Source of the DNA: Deltaproteobacteria bacterium
GTDB taxonomy: Bacteria; Desulfobacterota; Syntrophorhabdia; Syntrophorhabdales; Syntrophorhabdaceae
Assembly (NCBI GenBank): GCA_022711595.1
Contig: JAKLET010000028.1
Span: forward strand, 1 to 50,380
DNA length: 50,380 nucleotides
Direction of reading: 5' to 3'
In this document: piece after piece, positions 43,271 to 50,380 of the stretch
Layout: each line of letters starts with the position of its first letter
How positions within the stretch are numbered: position 1 is the first letter of the stretch
Position numbers and translations under genes: made by a program
The notes under the pieces: model-generated
Databases searched by the model: none
What the model was told of the DNA's origin: nothing
The model's input: the letters and a program-made list of their open reading frames with translations, nothing else

Positions 43271-44940
43271 AAACAGGGATCTTCATCTGTCATTGCGGAC
43301 ACAACATCAAGCACACGGTGGATGTTAAAAGGTTGAGCGAGTATTTTAAAAAGTACCCGCAAGTGACTGTTTCCGAGGATTACCCCTTTGTTTGTTCTGA
43401 GCCCGGGCAGGACATGATCAGTGAAAGCATCGGGAAATACGGTCTCGACCGCGTGATCATAGCCTCATGCGCCCCTTCACTGCACGGCGAGCTTTTCAAG
43501 GACCTCTTGAGGAAGAAGGACCTGAATCCGTTCCTCCTGAGGAGGGTGAGCATCCGGGAACACTGCAGCTGGGTAGGAGACGATATCGAAGAGAACACTG
43601 AAAAGGCCAAGAGGCTCATCCTGTCAGGGCTGTACGGCGCGGCGCACTACGTGCCCCTCGAAGAGAAACAGGTCGAAGTCGACAAGTCGGCCCTTGTCGT
43701 GGGAGGCGGGGTTTCCGGGCTGTCCGCGGCGCTTTTCCTTTCGAAGATGGGCATGCAGGTCTATCTCGTGGAAAAGGAAGCGCAGCTCGGGGGCCGCGTG
43801 CGCGAGCTGAAAAGCGTGTGGCCAACGAGGATGAATGGCGCGAAGATCATCGAAGAGATGGAAAACGAGCTTAAGGGACGCAAGAACGTGGAGATCTTTG
43901 CGTCCACGAAGATAACCAACTTCGAAGGCTTCTTCGGCAATTACCAGGCCACGCTCGATACACCCGAAGGAGAACGGAGGATCACCATCGGCGGTGCCGT
44001 TGTTTCCATTGGATTCGCCCCCTTCGACCCGGTGATAAAGCCGGAGCTGCAGTACGGGAAAGACCCGCGCGTTGTGACCACCATCGATCTTGAAAGGGCA
44101 GGCGATGACCTCAAGCTTCCCGACAATCCCAGGATCGCCATCCTCCACTGCATCGGATCGAGGGACGAGCAGATCGGCAAGCCTTACTGTTCCCGTATAT
44201 GTTGTATCAATGCCCTCCGTGTCGGAGAATCGATAAAAGAAAAATACAGCGACTCATACGTTGAATCCTTTTACATGGACGTGCGGGCCCATCCGCGCGG
44301 AGGCGAGGAATTCTTCGAGGACACCCAGGAAAAGGGCGTTCTCTTCACCAGGGCGAACATAGGCGAGATCATTCCCACACCTTCGGGCCTTGTGCTAAGG
44401 GGAGAGGACACGCTCCTCGGGGAGGCCTTTGAGCGTGAGTTCGACATGGCCGTCCTGTCTGTCGGCATGTCGCCGCCAGAGGACAGCAAGGAAATGGCGA
44501 CGCTTTTCAAGATAAGCCTCGACAAGGACAAGTTCTTCCTTGAAGCGCATATCAAGCTGCGGCCTTTCGATACGGCAGTAAAGGGCATCTTCATAGCCGG
44601 ATCGTGTTCGGGGCCCAAGGACGCGGAGGAATCCATAAACCACGGCAGGGCGGCGGCGCTGAAGCTATACGGTTTTTTGAACCTCGGTTATGCCTTCGTG
44701 GACCCCTTCATCTCCTTCGTTGACTCAAAGCGGTGCAGCGGCTGCCGCATGTGCGAACAGGCGTGCGTCGCGAAGGCGATCAAGTATGACGAGGAAAAGA
44801 GGGTCGTTCATGTCGAGGAGGCGGCCTGCATGGGCTGCGGGCTCTGCAACAGCACGTGCCCGTCTTCGGCGATAAGCCTGAGGGGATATTTCGACAGCAT
44901 CATAGATGACGAGATCAGCGCCCTTTTGGAGGCCATATGA
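43267..44940 (+). CDS. hdrA: HdrA-type flavoprotein 2
   Basis: A 557-residue HdrA starting at MKTGIFICHCGHNI (ATGA overlap with the gene before). It keeps the HdrA N-terminal domain (VCSEPGQDMI, IIASCAPSLHGELFKDLL), the FAD motif VVGGGVSGLSAA near 143, CSRICC near 308 and two C-terminal [4Fe-4S] motifs (CSGCRMCEQAC near 489, CMGCGLCNSTC near 520). It is shorter than canonical HdrA (about 650) and lacks the Fe-S insert found just after the first FAD motif in many HdrA proteins. Confidence 0.9.
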   Translation: MKTGIFICHCGHNIKHTVDVKRLSEYFKKYPQVTVSEDYPFVCSEPGQDMISESIGKYGLDRVIIASCAPSLHGELFKDLLRKKDLNPFLLRRVSIREHCSWVGDDIEENTEKAKRLILSGLYGAAHYVPLEEKQVEVDKSALVVGGGVSGLSAALFLSKMGMQVYLVEKEAQLGGRVRELKSVWPTRMNGAKIIEEMENELKGRKNVEIFASTKITNFEGFFGNYQATLDTPEGERRITIGGAVVSIGFAPFDPVIKPELQYGKDPRVVTTIDLERAGDDLKLPDNPRIAILHCIGSRDEQIGKPYCSRICCINALRVGESIKEKYSDSYVESFYMDVRAHPRGGEEFFEDTQEKGVLFTRANIGEIIPTPSGLVLRGEDTLLGEAFEREFDMAVLSVGMSPPEDSKEMATLFKISLDKDKFFLEAHIKLRPFDTAVKGIFIAGSCSGPKDAEESINHGRAAALKLYGFLNLGYAFVDPFISFVDSKRCSGCRMCEQACVAKAIKYDEEKRVVHVEEAACMGCGLCNSTCPSSAISLRGYFDSIIDDEISALLEAI

Positions 44941-44970
44941 CTTCAAACAACTGGGTAGAGGGGTAGTTTA

Positions 44971-45372
44971 ATGGAAGAGAAGAACAAAAAGAACCCGGAG
45001 ATAGTAGGATTTGCCTGTTCATTCTGTACGTTCAAGGCCTCGGAGATGGCGGGCAGCCTGCGGTTGAAATACCCCGACGGAGTGAAGCTCATCCAGGTGC
45101 CCTGTTCAAGCAGGGTTGACCCGGCCTTTGTCATAAAGGCCATCTTCGAGGGAGCGGACGGCGTGTTCGTGGCGGGCTGCCACCCCGGCGACTGTCATTT
45201 CATCAAGGGTAACTATTTTACAAGAAGAAAAATCGCTGCCCTGAAAGAGATGTTCGATGCCTTCGGTATGAAGGACAAACTGAAGCTTTTCTGGGTAAGC
45301 GCGGCAGAGGCGAGGCGTTTTGTAGAAAAGGTAACTGGAATGTATGACGAGATAAAGGACAAGAAAAAATGA
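44971..45372 (+). CDS. mvhD: MvhD/FlpD-type [2Fe-2S] electron-transfer protein
   Basis: A 133-residue MvhD-family protein: FACSFCTFKASEMAG, VPCSSRVDPAFVIKAIFEGADGVFVAGCHPGDCHFIKGN. In methanogens MvhD carries electrons between the hydrogenase and HdrA through a [2Fe-2S] centre. No hydrogenase genes are next to it here, so another donor or acceptor, such as the FrhB/FdhB-like protein that follows, is likely. Its stop overlaps the next start (ATGA). Confidence 0.9.
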   Translation: MEEKNKKNPEIVGFACSFCTFKASEMAGSLRLKYPDGVKLIQVPCSSRVDPAFVIKAIFEGADGVFVAGCHPGDCHFIKGNYFTRRKIAALKEMFDAFGMKDKLKLFWVSAAEARRFVEKVTGMYDEIKDKKK

Positions 45373-46379
45373 AGGGGAAAAAGATCAAAGACAGTGCAAT
45401 GGAAAACGCGCTCGGCAAGTTCCTCGAGCAGGAGCAGTATCTTGTCATGGGTTTCGAGAAGGACAAGGGTGATGTGTACCACCGTATCTTCAAGGACAAC
45501 CTTGACAATTATTCCCTTATGAACCCCGTTTTCGCTACCAACGGCGCTCTTTACCTGCGGCGCCTTTTTGCGAAGGGGGCGCAGATCGTCATAGTGCTGC
45601 GGCCCTGCGAGGTGCGGGCATACATCGAACTGGTTAAGCTGACCCAGATCGAGCGCAGGAACATCGTCGCCGTGTCTATTGACTGTTTCGGAACGATATC
45701 CTCGAAAGACAAGAATGGCGATGTGCCGAGCGGGCCGGACGAGATAAAGAGCTTCTTCGGCGATCCCGAAAAGGGGCGCTTCGCATGCAAGAACTGCAGG
45801 GAGCGCCGGGGCGTAGTGGGAGATGCCGGCATCAGGATAGACGAGAGCGGCAATTTCTGGACCTTCCCCTACACGGAAAAGGGAGAGACGCTCCTTTCCC
45901 TCATGGAGGGCGATCCCGAAGAGGCCCCGCAGCAGATGCTCATCGGTGAGAATCAGCAGGTGCAGGCGTTCCAGGTGGACATGGAGACATTCTCGAAGGA
46001 CTTCTCGAAGTGTATCATGTGCATGAACTGCAGGGACATGTGCCCCGTCTGCTACTGCGTCGACTGTGTTTTCAACGGCGACGAATACCTGCCGAAGGGG
46101 GACGCGCTCTTCAACAAGATCTTCCGCACGGGTTCCACGGGGATGCCGCGCGGGAAGGAACTTTTCCACCTCATAAGGATGTTCCACGTCTCGCAGACCT
46201 GCGTCGGGTGCGGGGCCTGCGAGGAGGCGTGCCCCCAGGGCATCCCGCTGACGAAATATTTCAAGGGCATTTCGGAGAGGCTCCAGGGGATGTTCTCATA
46301 CATGTCGGGGCGCAGCTTCGACGAATCCATACCATATCTGACATTTGTCGAGGATGAACTGAAAGATGCAGACGACTGA
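45369..46379 (+). CDS. FrhB/FdhB-family iron-sulfur flavoprotein
   Basis: A 336-residue protein. The N-terminal half has RPCEVRAYIELVKLTQIERRNIVAVSIDCFG, a pattern of the coenzyme F420 hydrogenase/formate dehydrogenase beta family. Two ferredoxin-like motifs lie in the C-terminal half (CIMCMNCRDMCPVCYCVDC near 214 and CVGCGACEEACP near 277). In bacterial Hdr clusters such proteins are thought to link Hdr to formate, NAD(P)H or ferredoxin. Which one applies here is unknown. The gene overlaps hdrC by 14 nt. Confidence 0.85.
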   Translation: MKGKKIKDSAMENALGKFLEQEQYLVMGFEKDKGDVYHRIFKDNLDNYSLMNPVFATNGALYLRRLFAKGAQIVIVLRPCEVRAYIELVKLTQIERRNIVAVSIDCFGTISSKDKNGDVPSGPDEIKSFFGDPEKGRFACKNCRERRGVVGDAGIRIDESGNFWTFPYTEKGETLLSLMEGDPEEAPQQMLIGENQQVQAFQVDMETFSKDFSKCIMCMNCRDMCPVCYCVDCVFNGDEYLPKGDALFNKIFRTGSTGMPRGKELFHLIRMFHVSQTCVGCGACEEACPQGIPLTKYFKGISERLQGMFSYMSGRSFDESIPYLTFVEDELKDADD

Positions 46380-46824
46380 CAGGGCGTTGGAACTAACCGG
46401 TTATCAGAGGCAGGACTTTTCGGTGTGCCTGGGCTGCAAGATATGCGCCTCGGTGTGCACCGTGAACGATCTCTCCTTCAACTCGAACCCCCAGGACATC
46501 CTCCAGAGACTTTTCCTTGGAAGGGAAATCGCCGCGGAAGAGCCGCTGGTAAGGTTCTGCACCGGCTGCTACCGGTGCACCGGCGCGTGCCCCTGGAACA
46601 TACGGATACCCGAGGTGGTGCGGGCGCTGCGGGAGACGCTCTCAACGGAGTCGCCCTTCGAAAAGGCCTTCAAGGCGTCCCTCCAGATATGGGGGAGGGT
46701 CTACGAGCCCTACGTTCTCATGAGAGCGGTCCCTTTTCTCCTGAAAGGCGGATACATCAAACACATGTCGAGGTGGATGGAATACATGGGCTTTCACCTG
46801 CCTCACAAGGTAAAGAGGACCTGA
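46366..46824 (+). CDS. hdrC: HdrC, heterodisulfide reductase iron-sulfur subunit
   Basis: A 152-residue HdrC with two [4Fe-4S] motifs, CLGCKICASVC from residue 21 and CTGCYRCTGACP from about 65, the usual distance apart. HdrC conducts electrons from HdrA to HdrB. It starts inside the previous gene and ends 1 nt before hdrB. Confidence 0.9.
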   Translation: MQTTDRALELTGYQRQDFSVCLGCKICASVCTVNDLSFNSNPQDILQRLFLGREIAAEEPLVRFCTGCYRCTGACPWNIRIPEVVRALRETLSTESPFEKAFKASLQIWGRVYEPYVLMRAVPFLLKGGYIKHMSRWMEYMGFHLPHKVKRT

Positions 46825-46825
46825 T

Positions 46826-47506
46826 ATGGATTACGGCTACTACCCCGGCTGCTCGCTCACAGGCTCTGCCCACAAGCTCGACAAAGGGATCAGGAAGGTC
46901 TTTGAGAAACAGGGGCACACCCTGAAGGAGATACCCGACTGGAACTGCTGCGGTGCCTTCGAATACGGCAACCGCAACGAACTTGCCGATTTTTCGAAGA
47001 AGAACCTTGAAAAGGCAAAGGGCCTTTTTTCCGAGATCATCGCCCCCTGCCCCGCGTGCTACAAGAACCTCAAGGAGGCAGACGAGAAAAGGGAGTTCGC
47101 CGTTACCCACCCGATGGACCTTTTTGACGATGCGTTCTTCTCCTCGATGAAGCAGGCCCGGGACCTGAAAGGGCAGGTCTTCACCCCTTACTACGGATGC
47201 ATACTGCTTCGGCCCAAAGAGACGTCGATAAAGAACGATACCGTTATGGAAGAGGCGATAACCCGTTTCGGCGGCGAGGTTGCCGGCGAAACGGTTAAGG
47301 ACAAATGCTGCGGCGGCAACCAGGTCTTCATCAACAAGTTCGTCACGGAAAAGCTCTCACTGCTTGTCCTTGAAAAGTCGCAGGGGACGATCGTCGTCTT
47401 CTGCCCGCTTTGCCACATGGCGATGAAGACATTTTCCGGTCCGAGGAAGGTCGTCTATTTTACCGACCTCCTCCTTTATATCATGGGAGAGACGAGCGCC
47501 TTATGA
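46826..47506 (+). CDS. hdrB: HdrB-like CCG-domain protein, short form
   Basis: A 226-residue HdrB-like protein. Both CCG domains are recognisable: YYPGCSLTGSA, WNCCGAFEY near 41, APCPACYKNL near 74; then YYGCIL, KCCGGN near 160 and FCPLCH near 192. These bind the noncubane clusters that reduce disulfides in methanogens. It is well short of the usual 280-300 residues, with compact spacing in both domains. As bacteria lack CoM-CoB heterodisulfide, the real substrate is unknown. Overlaps the next gene (ATGA). Confidence 0.85.
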   Translation: MDYGYYPGCSLTGSAHKLDKGIRKVFEKQGHTLKEIPDWNCCGAFEYGNRNELADFSKKNLEKAKGLFSEIIAPCPACYKNLKEADEKREFAVTHPMDLFDDAFFSSMKQARDLKGQVFTPYYGCILLRPKETSIKNDTVMEEAITRFGGEVAGETVKDKCCGGNQVFINKFVTEKLSLLVLEKSQGTIVVFCPLCHMAMKTFSGPRKVVYFTDLLLYIMGETSAL

Positions 47507-49245
47507 ACGTACTGGTAATAGGTGGAGGCATCAGCGGAATATCGGCGGCAAAGGTTGTCCTCAAAGAGGGCCATAACGCCATAATACTCGAGAACACTCC
47601 GGAGCTTGGCGGCACCATGGCCCGCATCGCCAACTGCCGGATAGGGTTCAAGACATTCTTTGACGAGATAAAGGACGACCCGCGCCTTCGCGTGATCAGG
47701 GACGCGTCGATAACATCGGTGCAGAAAAAGGGCGGCGCCTTCACCGTGGCCTTGAGCGACTCCACCGTCATCGAGGCCGACAGGGTGATCGTGGCATCGG
47801 GCCTCTCACCTTATGATCCCGTGGAATACAAGGGCAAGAGGGTGCTCACGAGCCTCGAATACGACGCGAAGATAGACCAGCGAAACGGCGAACTCCCCGA
47901 CGATTTCAACAAGGTGGGGTTCTTTCTCTGTGTCGGGTCGCGCTCGAAGGAATACCCGCTGTGCTCATCCGTGTGCTGCTCGTACACGATACGCGAGGTG
48001 AAATGGACCCTCCAGCGGGCAAAACCCGAGATCGCGGTCTTCTATAACGACCTGAGGCTGTTCGGCCAGGAGTTTTTTCTGGAGAAGATCTACCGTGACG
48101 CGGGTGTCCGGTTCGTCCGGGCCAACTCGCGCTATTTCGAAGAGGACGAGGAAGGCGTGACGGTGCGCTATTTTGTCGACGGAGAGCTCAAGGAAGAACG
48201 CTTCAACTACGTGGTGCTGGCCATCGGACTTCGGCCGAATCCGTCCCTTGCAGACCTTGGCACGCTCTTCGGTTTCTCGCTCAACGAATACGGATTTGTC
48301 AAAGAGGAAGACCCACTCTTCACCGGCGCGCAGGGTGTCTTCGCCTGCGGCGGGGCGCTGGAGCCGATGAACATCAAGGACTCCATCCTTACGGGATTCG
48401 GTGCGGGAGTGCTTGCCGTGAAGGACGCGGACCTCCTCACAAGCGCGGCCAGGGAACAGGGCCTGCTCTACAACGAGCCGGGGCCTGAGATAACCATGCC
48501 CGATGGGGATGTCTCATCATGCCTCTTCTATCTGGGAACGGAAGACCCCGGAGCGGCGATGTTCTACGAGTACATGTCGGCCAGGTTCATAGAAGCTGCC
48601 CGCAGGCTTAACGAGGCTGGCAAGACCGTCTACGTGGTGACGAAGAACGCTGTCATGCCCTCCTACGACGAGCTCAACTACGAGAAGGCGCGCCGCGAGG
48701 GCGTCGTGATCATCAATCTCGAAGAGGGACAGGCGCTGGATATCTCCGGCAAGCAGGCGCGCATCGCGGGCCCCGGCAGGGACATCACCTTCGAAGTGGA
48801 CCGCGCGGTCCTCTTCGATGACTACATGGACCATTTCAAGGGTAAGGAATTCCTTTCCGTATACCGCTCGGAGCCCCAGCTCCGCTGGTCGCCCACGAAA
48901 TGGAGCAGGAAGAAATACCACACCGGCTTCGTCCGCCACCCCAGGGACAAGAGGTGGGAGCCGCGGGAGGTCCTGGGCGCACTCGGCGAGATGATCCTCG
49001 ACAGGGAAGAGGAGCGCGTGTACCCTGAGGTCGAAGAGGAGCGCTGCAGCGGATGCGGCTCCTGCAAGGACGCCTGCCCCCAGAAGGCCATCGACATCAC
49101 GATACAGGAACAGCAGGTCGCCGTCTTCGGTCCCATCACCACGACGGGCGTGCCCATCGCGCATGTCAATGAGGATAGCTGCGTCGCCTGCGGGCTGTGT
49201 GTGTCCACCTGCCCCTCGGATGTGATCAAGTTCCCGGAAACGTAA
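47503..49245 (+). CDS. hdrA: HdrA-type flavoprotein 3
   Basis: A 580-residue HdrA-like protein starting MNVLVIGGGISGISAAKVV, i.e. without the HdrA N-terminal domain. It has the CSSVCCSYT Cys cluster near 153, a thioredoxin-reductase-like region (AIGLRPNPS, FACGGALEP), a unique stretch about 320-500 (FYLGTEDPGAAMFYEYMSARFIEAARRL), and two C-terminal [4Fe-4S] motifs, CSGCGSCKDACP near 513 and CVACGLCVSTCP near 559. It is the last gene of the operon and is followed by a terminator. It may pair with the short HdrB/HdrC before it. Confidence 0.88.
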   Translation: MNVLVIGGGISGISAAKVVLKEGHNAIILENTPELGGTMARIANCRIGFKTFFDEIKDDPRLRVIRDASITSVQKKGGAFTVALSDSTVIEADRVIVASGLSPYDPVEYKGKRVLTSLEYDAKIDQRNGELPDDFNKVGFFLCVGSRSKEYPLCSSVCCSYTIREVKWTLQRAKPEIAVFYNDLRLFGQEFFLEKIYRDAGVRFVRANSRYFEEDEEGVTVRYFVDGELKEERFNYVVLAIGLRPNPSLADLGTLFGFSLNEYGFVKEEDPLFTGAQGVFACGGALEPMNIKDSILTGFGAGVLAVKDADLLTSAAREQGLLYNEPGPEITMPDGDVSSCLFYLGTEDPGAAMFYEYMSARFIEAARRLNEAGKTVYVVTKNAVMPSYDELNYEKARREGVVIINLEEGQALDISGKQARIAGPGRDITFEVDRAVLFDDYMDHFKGKEFLSVYRSEPQLRWSPTKWSRKKYHTGFVRHPRDKRWEPREVLGALGEMILDREEERVYPEVEEERCSGCGSCKDACPQKAIDITIQEQQVAVFGPITTTGVPIAHVNEDSCVACGLCVSTCPSDVIKFPET

Positions 49246-49252
49246 AAACAGT

Positions 49253-49440
49253 CAGACGGTTTTTTGGTTTGTTCAGTTTCTTTGGTTTATACGGTTATAA
49301 GGAGCGCCTCCTTCTTTTTTTAACGCTTCACAAGCTTTCAAACGTTCCACAAACTTTCAAACGCCCCATAAACGGTTAAACTATCTTTATATCGCTTCAC
49401 AAACCTCAAACGCTTCACAAACTTTCAAACTGTTTTTTAT
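49253..49440. repeat. Intergenic short-period repeat element, copy 1 (upstream of the TA pair)
   Basis: Left part: GTTT-bearing 9-nt units (GGTTTGTTC, AGTTTCTTT, GGTTTATAC, GGTTATAAG). Centre: the AAGGAG/CTCCTT hairpin and T tract. Right part: AAAC-bearing units spaced alternately 11 and 8 nt (period 19, AAACTTTC and AACGTTCCAC types). The order matches the element after the TA pair (50092-50204), with shared stretches such as CTTCTTTTTTAACG. No gene is present in the gap 49246-49484. Confidence 0.7.
49299..49321 (+). terminator. Intrinsic terminator of the Hdr/Etf operon
   Basis: AAGGAG (49299-49304), 3-nt loop, CTCCTT (49308-49313), then C and seven T residues. The stem is only 6 bp but the T tract and position 53 nt after the last gene fit an intrinsic terminator. 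Confidence 0.6.
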
Positions 49441-49449
49441 CCCCGCATG

Positions 49450-49478
49450 TTGACAAGATGTAGCCAATTGGCTACACT
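49450..49478 (+). promoter_or_regulatory. TA promoter with palindromic operator
   Basis: TTGACA (49450-49455), 17 nt, TACACT (49473-49478): a near-consensus sigma-70 promoter. A perfect 18-bp palindrome, TGTAGCCAATTGGCTACA (49459-49476), fills the spacer and overlaps the -10, the expected layout for repression by the antitoxin or TA complex. The predicted start, near 49485, is the first base of the toxin GTG codon. Confidence 0.8.
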
Positions 49479-49484
49479 ATAAGT

Positions 49485-49781
49485 GTGATCGAGATCCGCA
49501 AGACGGACGTTTTCGCAAGATGGCTCAACAACCTCGAGGACATTCGGGCGCGGGCACGTATCATGGTGAGGATCGAACGGTTAACGGCGGGGAACCCCGG
49601 AGATGTGAAGCCTGTGGGCGAAGGGGTTTCGGAATTGCGGATCGATCACGGACCCGGCTACCGGGTCTATTACAAGCAGTGCGGGATCTATACGGTGATC
49701 CTGCTGGCAGGTGGTGATAAGCGGACGCAAGCCAGGGATATCAAGACAGCGCTGCGTCTGGCAAGAAATCTACAGGGGTAA
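49485..49781 (+). CDS. RelE/ParE-family toxin of a type II TA module
   Basis: A 98-residue protein (MIEIRKTDVFARWLNNLEDIRARARI, GNPGDVKPVGEGVSELRIDHGPGYRVYY, LLAGGDKRTQARDI), the compact phage Gp49-like/RelE-type addiction toxin pattern. Relatives of this type act on translation or gyrase; which applies here is unknown. The start is GTG and lies right at the predicted transcription start, with no ribosome site, so the mRNA may be leaderless. The toxin gene precedes its antitoxin, as in higBA-like modules. Confidence 0.9.
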   Translation: MIEIRKTDVFARWLNNLEDIRARARIMVRIERLTAGNPGDVKPVGEGVSELRIDHGPGYRVYYKQCGIYTVILLAGGDKRTQARDIKTALRLARNLQG

Positions 49782-49785
49782 TACT

Positions 49786-50091
49786 ATGAAAAAGACAGTC
49801 ACTACTCGATATGATGTTTCCGAACATCTCCGAACACCGGAGGAAATGGCCGCCTATCTTGAAGCATGCATTGAGGATGCTGATGGCGACGCCGCTTTTA
49901 TCGCAAAAGCTTTGGGAGATATTGCTCGAGCCAAAGGAATGTCCCAGGTGGCACGTGAAGCCGGTCTGTCCCGCGAGAGCCTTTACAAGGCGCTCTCTGG
50001 GGAGAGGAGCCCCGGTTTCGACACTATCCTCAAGGTAATACGTGCCCTGGGACTGACGTTGCACGCCGGGGCGGCGAATACGACAGGGTAA
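49786..50091 (+). CDS. HTH antitoxin of the TA module
   Basis: A 101-residue XRE-type antidote protein. MKKTVTTRYDVSEHLRTPEEMAAYLEACIEDADGDAAFI is the toxin-binding N-terminal part; the HTH is in MSQVAREAGLSRESLYKALSG. The start at 49786 follows AGGGG and lies 4 nt after the toxin stop, so the two are coupled. It probably binds the palindrome at 49459. Confidence 0.9.
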   Translation: MKKTVTTRYDVSEHLRTPEEMAAYLEACIEDADGDAAFIAKALGDIARAKGMSQVAREAGLSRESLYKALSGERSPGFDTILKVIRALGLTLHAGAANTTG

Positions 50092-50204
50092 ACAGTTTTT
50101 TGGTTTCTTCTGTTTTTATGGTTTGTATGGTTTATAAAGATTTCCTTCTTTTTTAACGTTTCATAAACTTTCAAACGCCTCATAAACTGTCAAACTGTCT
50201 TTAT
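50092..50204. repeat. Intergenic short-period repeat element, copy 2 (downstream of the TA pair)
   Basis: Related to 49253-49440: GTTT-bearing 9-nt units (GGTTTCTTC, TGTTTTTAT, GGTTTGTAT), a weak hairpin with CTTCTTTTTT, then AAAC units spaced 11 and 8 nt. Same order and orientation as copy 1, so the TA pair lies between direct copies. Confidence 0.65.
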
Positions 50205-50205
50205 G

Positions 50206-50250
50206 GGTTTATACGGTTTGTTCGGTTTCTATGGTTTCTATGGTTTATTA
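50206..50250. repeat. Five tandem 9-nt units before the IS element
   Basis: GGTTTATAC, GGTTTGTTC, GGTTTCTAT, GGTTTCTAT, GGTTTATTA in exact 9-nt period. It is the same unit type as the left halves of the elements at 34187, 49253 and 50092. Confidence 0.8.
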
Positions 50251-50263
50251 AGGACTGGCCTAT

Positions 50264-50380
50264 GATGACTTTAGTGGACACCAAGGTTGCGGTATAATAA
50301 CCGGATGGAGGTGTCAACATGGAAAGAGCCCCCAAGAGGGTGTACACAAAGGAGTTCAAGGAAGAAGTGGTCAAGATGGT
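50264..50380 (+). mobile_element. Left end of an IS3-family insertion sequence (partial)
   Basis: The element probably starts near TGATGACTTTAGTGGACACC (from 50264), the likely terminal repeat, and runs off the right edge. A TATAAT box (50293-50298) lies between it and the transposase start. The exact boundary cannot be fixed without the right end. Confidence 0.5.
50319..50380 (+). CDS. IS3-family transposase OrfA, first 20 codons
   Basis: ATG at 50319 with GGAGG about 8 nt upstream. The residues MERAPKRVYTKEFKEEVVKM match the start of the OrfA helix-turn-helix protein of IS3-type elements ('..R.R.Y..EFK.E.V.L'). Cut off by the window edge. Confidence 0.8.
   Translation, partial: MERAPKRVYTKEFKEEVVKM

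Noticed and set aside
49321-49440. CRISPR-like look of the CTTCACAAACTTTCAAAC repeats
   Set aside because: Units are 8-11 nt with no unique spacers of 25-40 nt, units drift, and no cas genes are near.
1-50380. tRNA, rRNA or known riboswitches
   Set aside because: I looked through the intergenic stretches and found no cloverleaf, rRNA core or recognisable riboswitch sequence.

Overview
The window looks like a GC-rich chromosome segment from an anaerobic, probably syntrophic or sulfate-reducing, Desulfobacterota (deltaproteobacterial) lineage; Syntrophorhabdus-like is my best guess. The reasons are the mix of CoA ligases and acyl-CoA dehydrogenases with ETF, several heterodisulfide-reductase (Hdr) subunits in one operon, a TRAP transporter and NtrC-type sigma-54 regulators. 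This is inference from gene content; no 16S or marker tree is available here.

Region 1 (1-19708, minus strand) is a type VI secretion system with all 13 core components: tssJ-K-L-M-A, a 153-nt AT-rich gap with a likely internal promoter, tssB-C, two tandem hcp copies, a terminator-like hairpin, tssE-F-G-H, a TssB/TssC-like fused sheath paralog, a cupin/NTF2-like lipoprotein, and the start of vgrG running off the left edge. TssL is the short form without a peptidoglycan-binding domain, and no Fha/PpkA regulators are present.

Region 2 (19977-34181, plus strand) is a catabolic block: a PAS histidine kinase and NtrC-type regulator, a DctP-DctQ-DctM TRAP transporter, CoA ligase 1 with acyl-CoA dehydrogenase 1, then CoA ligase 2, a small membrane protein with a sodium/solute symporter, and acyl-CoA dehydrogenase 2. 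Four consensus-like -24/-12 sites stand before the kinase, dctP and both ligases. The substrate is not identifiable; the logic is uptake, CoA activation and alpha,beta-dehydrogenation of one or two related organic acids.

Region 3 (34266-37523, minus) is a second NtrC-type regulator and PAS kinase pair, paralogous to the first. Divergent from it, region 4 (37746-49245, plus) is a tightly coupled ten-gene electron-transfer operon: HdrD-like, EtfB, EtfA, a HdrA with an inserted GltD/NfnB-like module, a second HdrA, MvhD, an FrhB/FdhB-like protein, HdrC, a short HdrB and a third HdrA. It has a sigma-54-like site and a sigma-70-like site upstream. I read it as the machinery that takes electrons from the two acyl-CoA dehydrogenases via ETF and passes them through Hdr-type iron-sulfur flavoproteins, possibly with flavin-based bifurcation/confurcation and NAD(P)H. 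This is the most interesting system in the window.

Region 5 (49246-50380) is a small accessory zone: a terminator, a RelE/ParE-type toxin with an HTH antitoxin behind a promoter containing a perfect 18-bp palindrome, and the start of an IS3-family element. The TA pair is bracketed by two related copies of a short-period intergenic repeat. Similar 7-nt and 9-nt arrays with a polarity switch occur at several other intergenic sites (19845, 26070, 34187).
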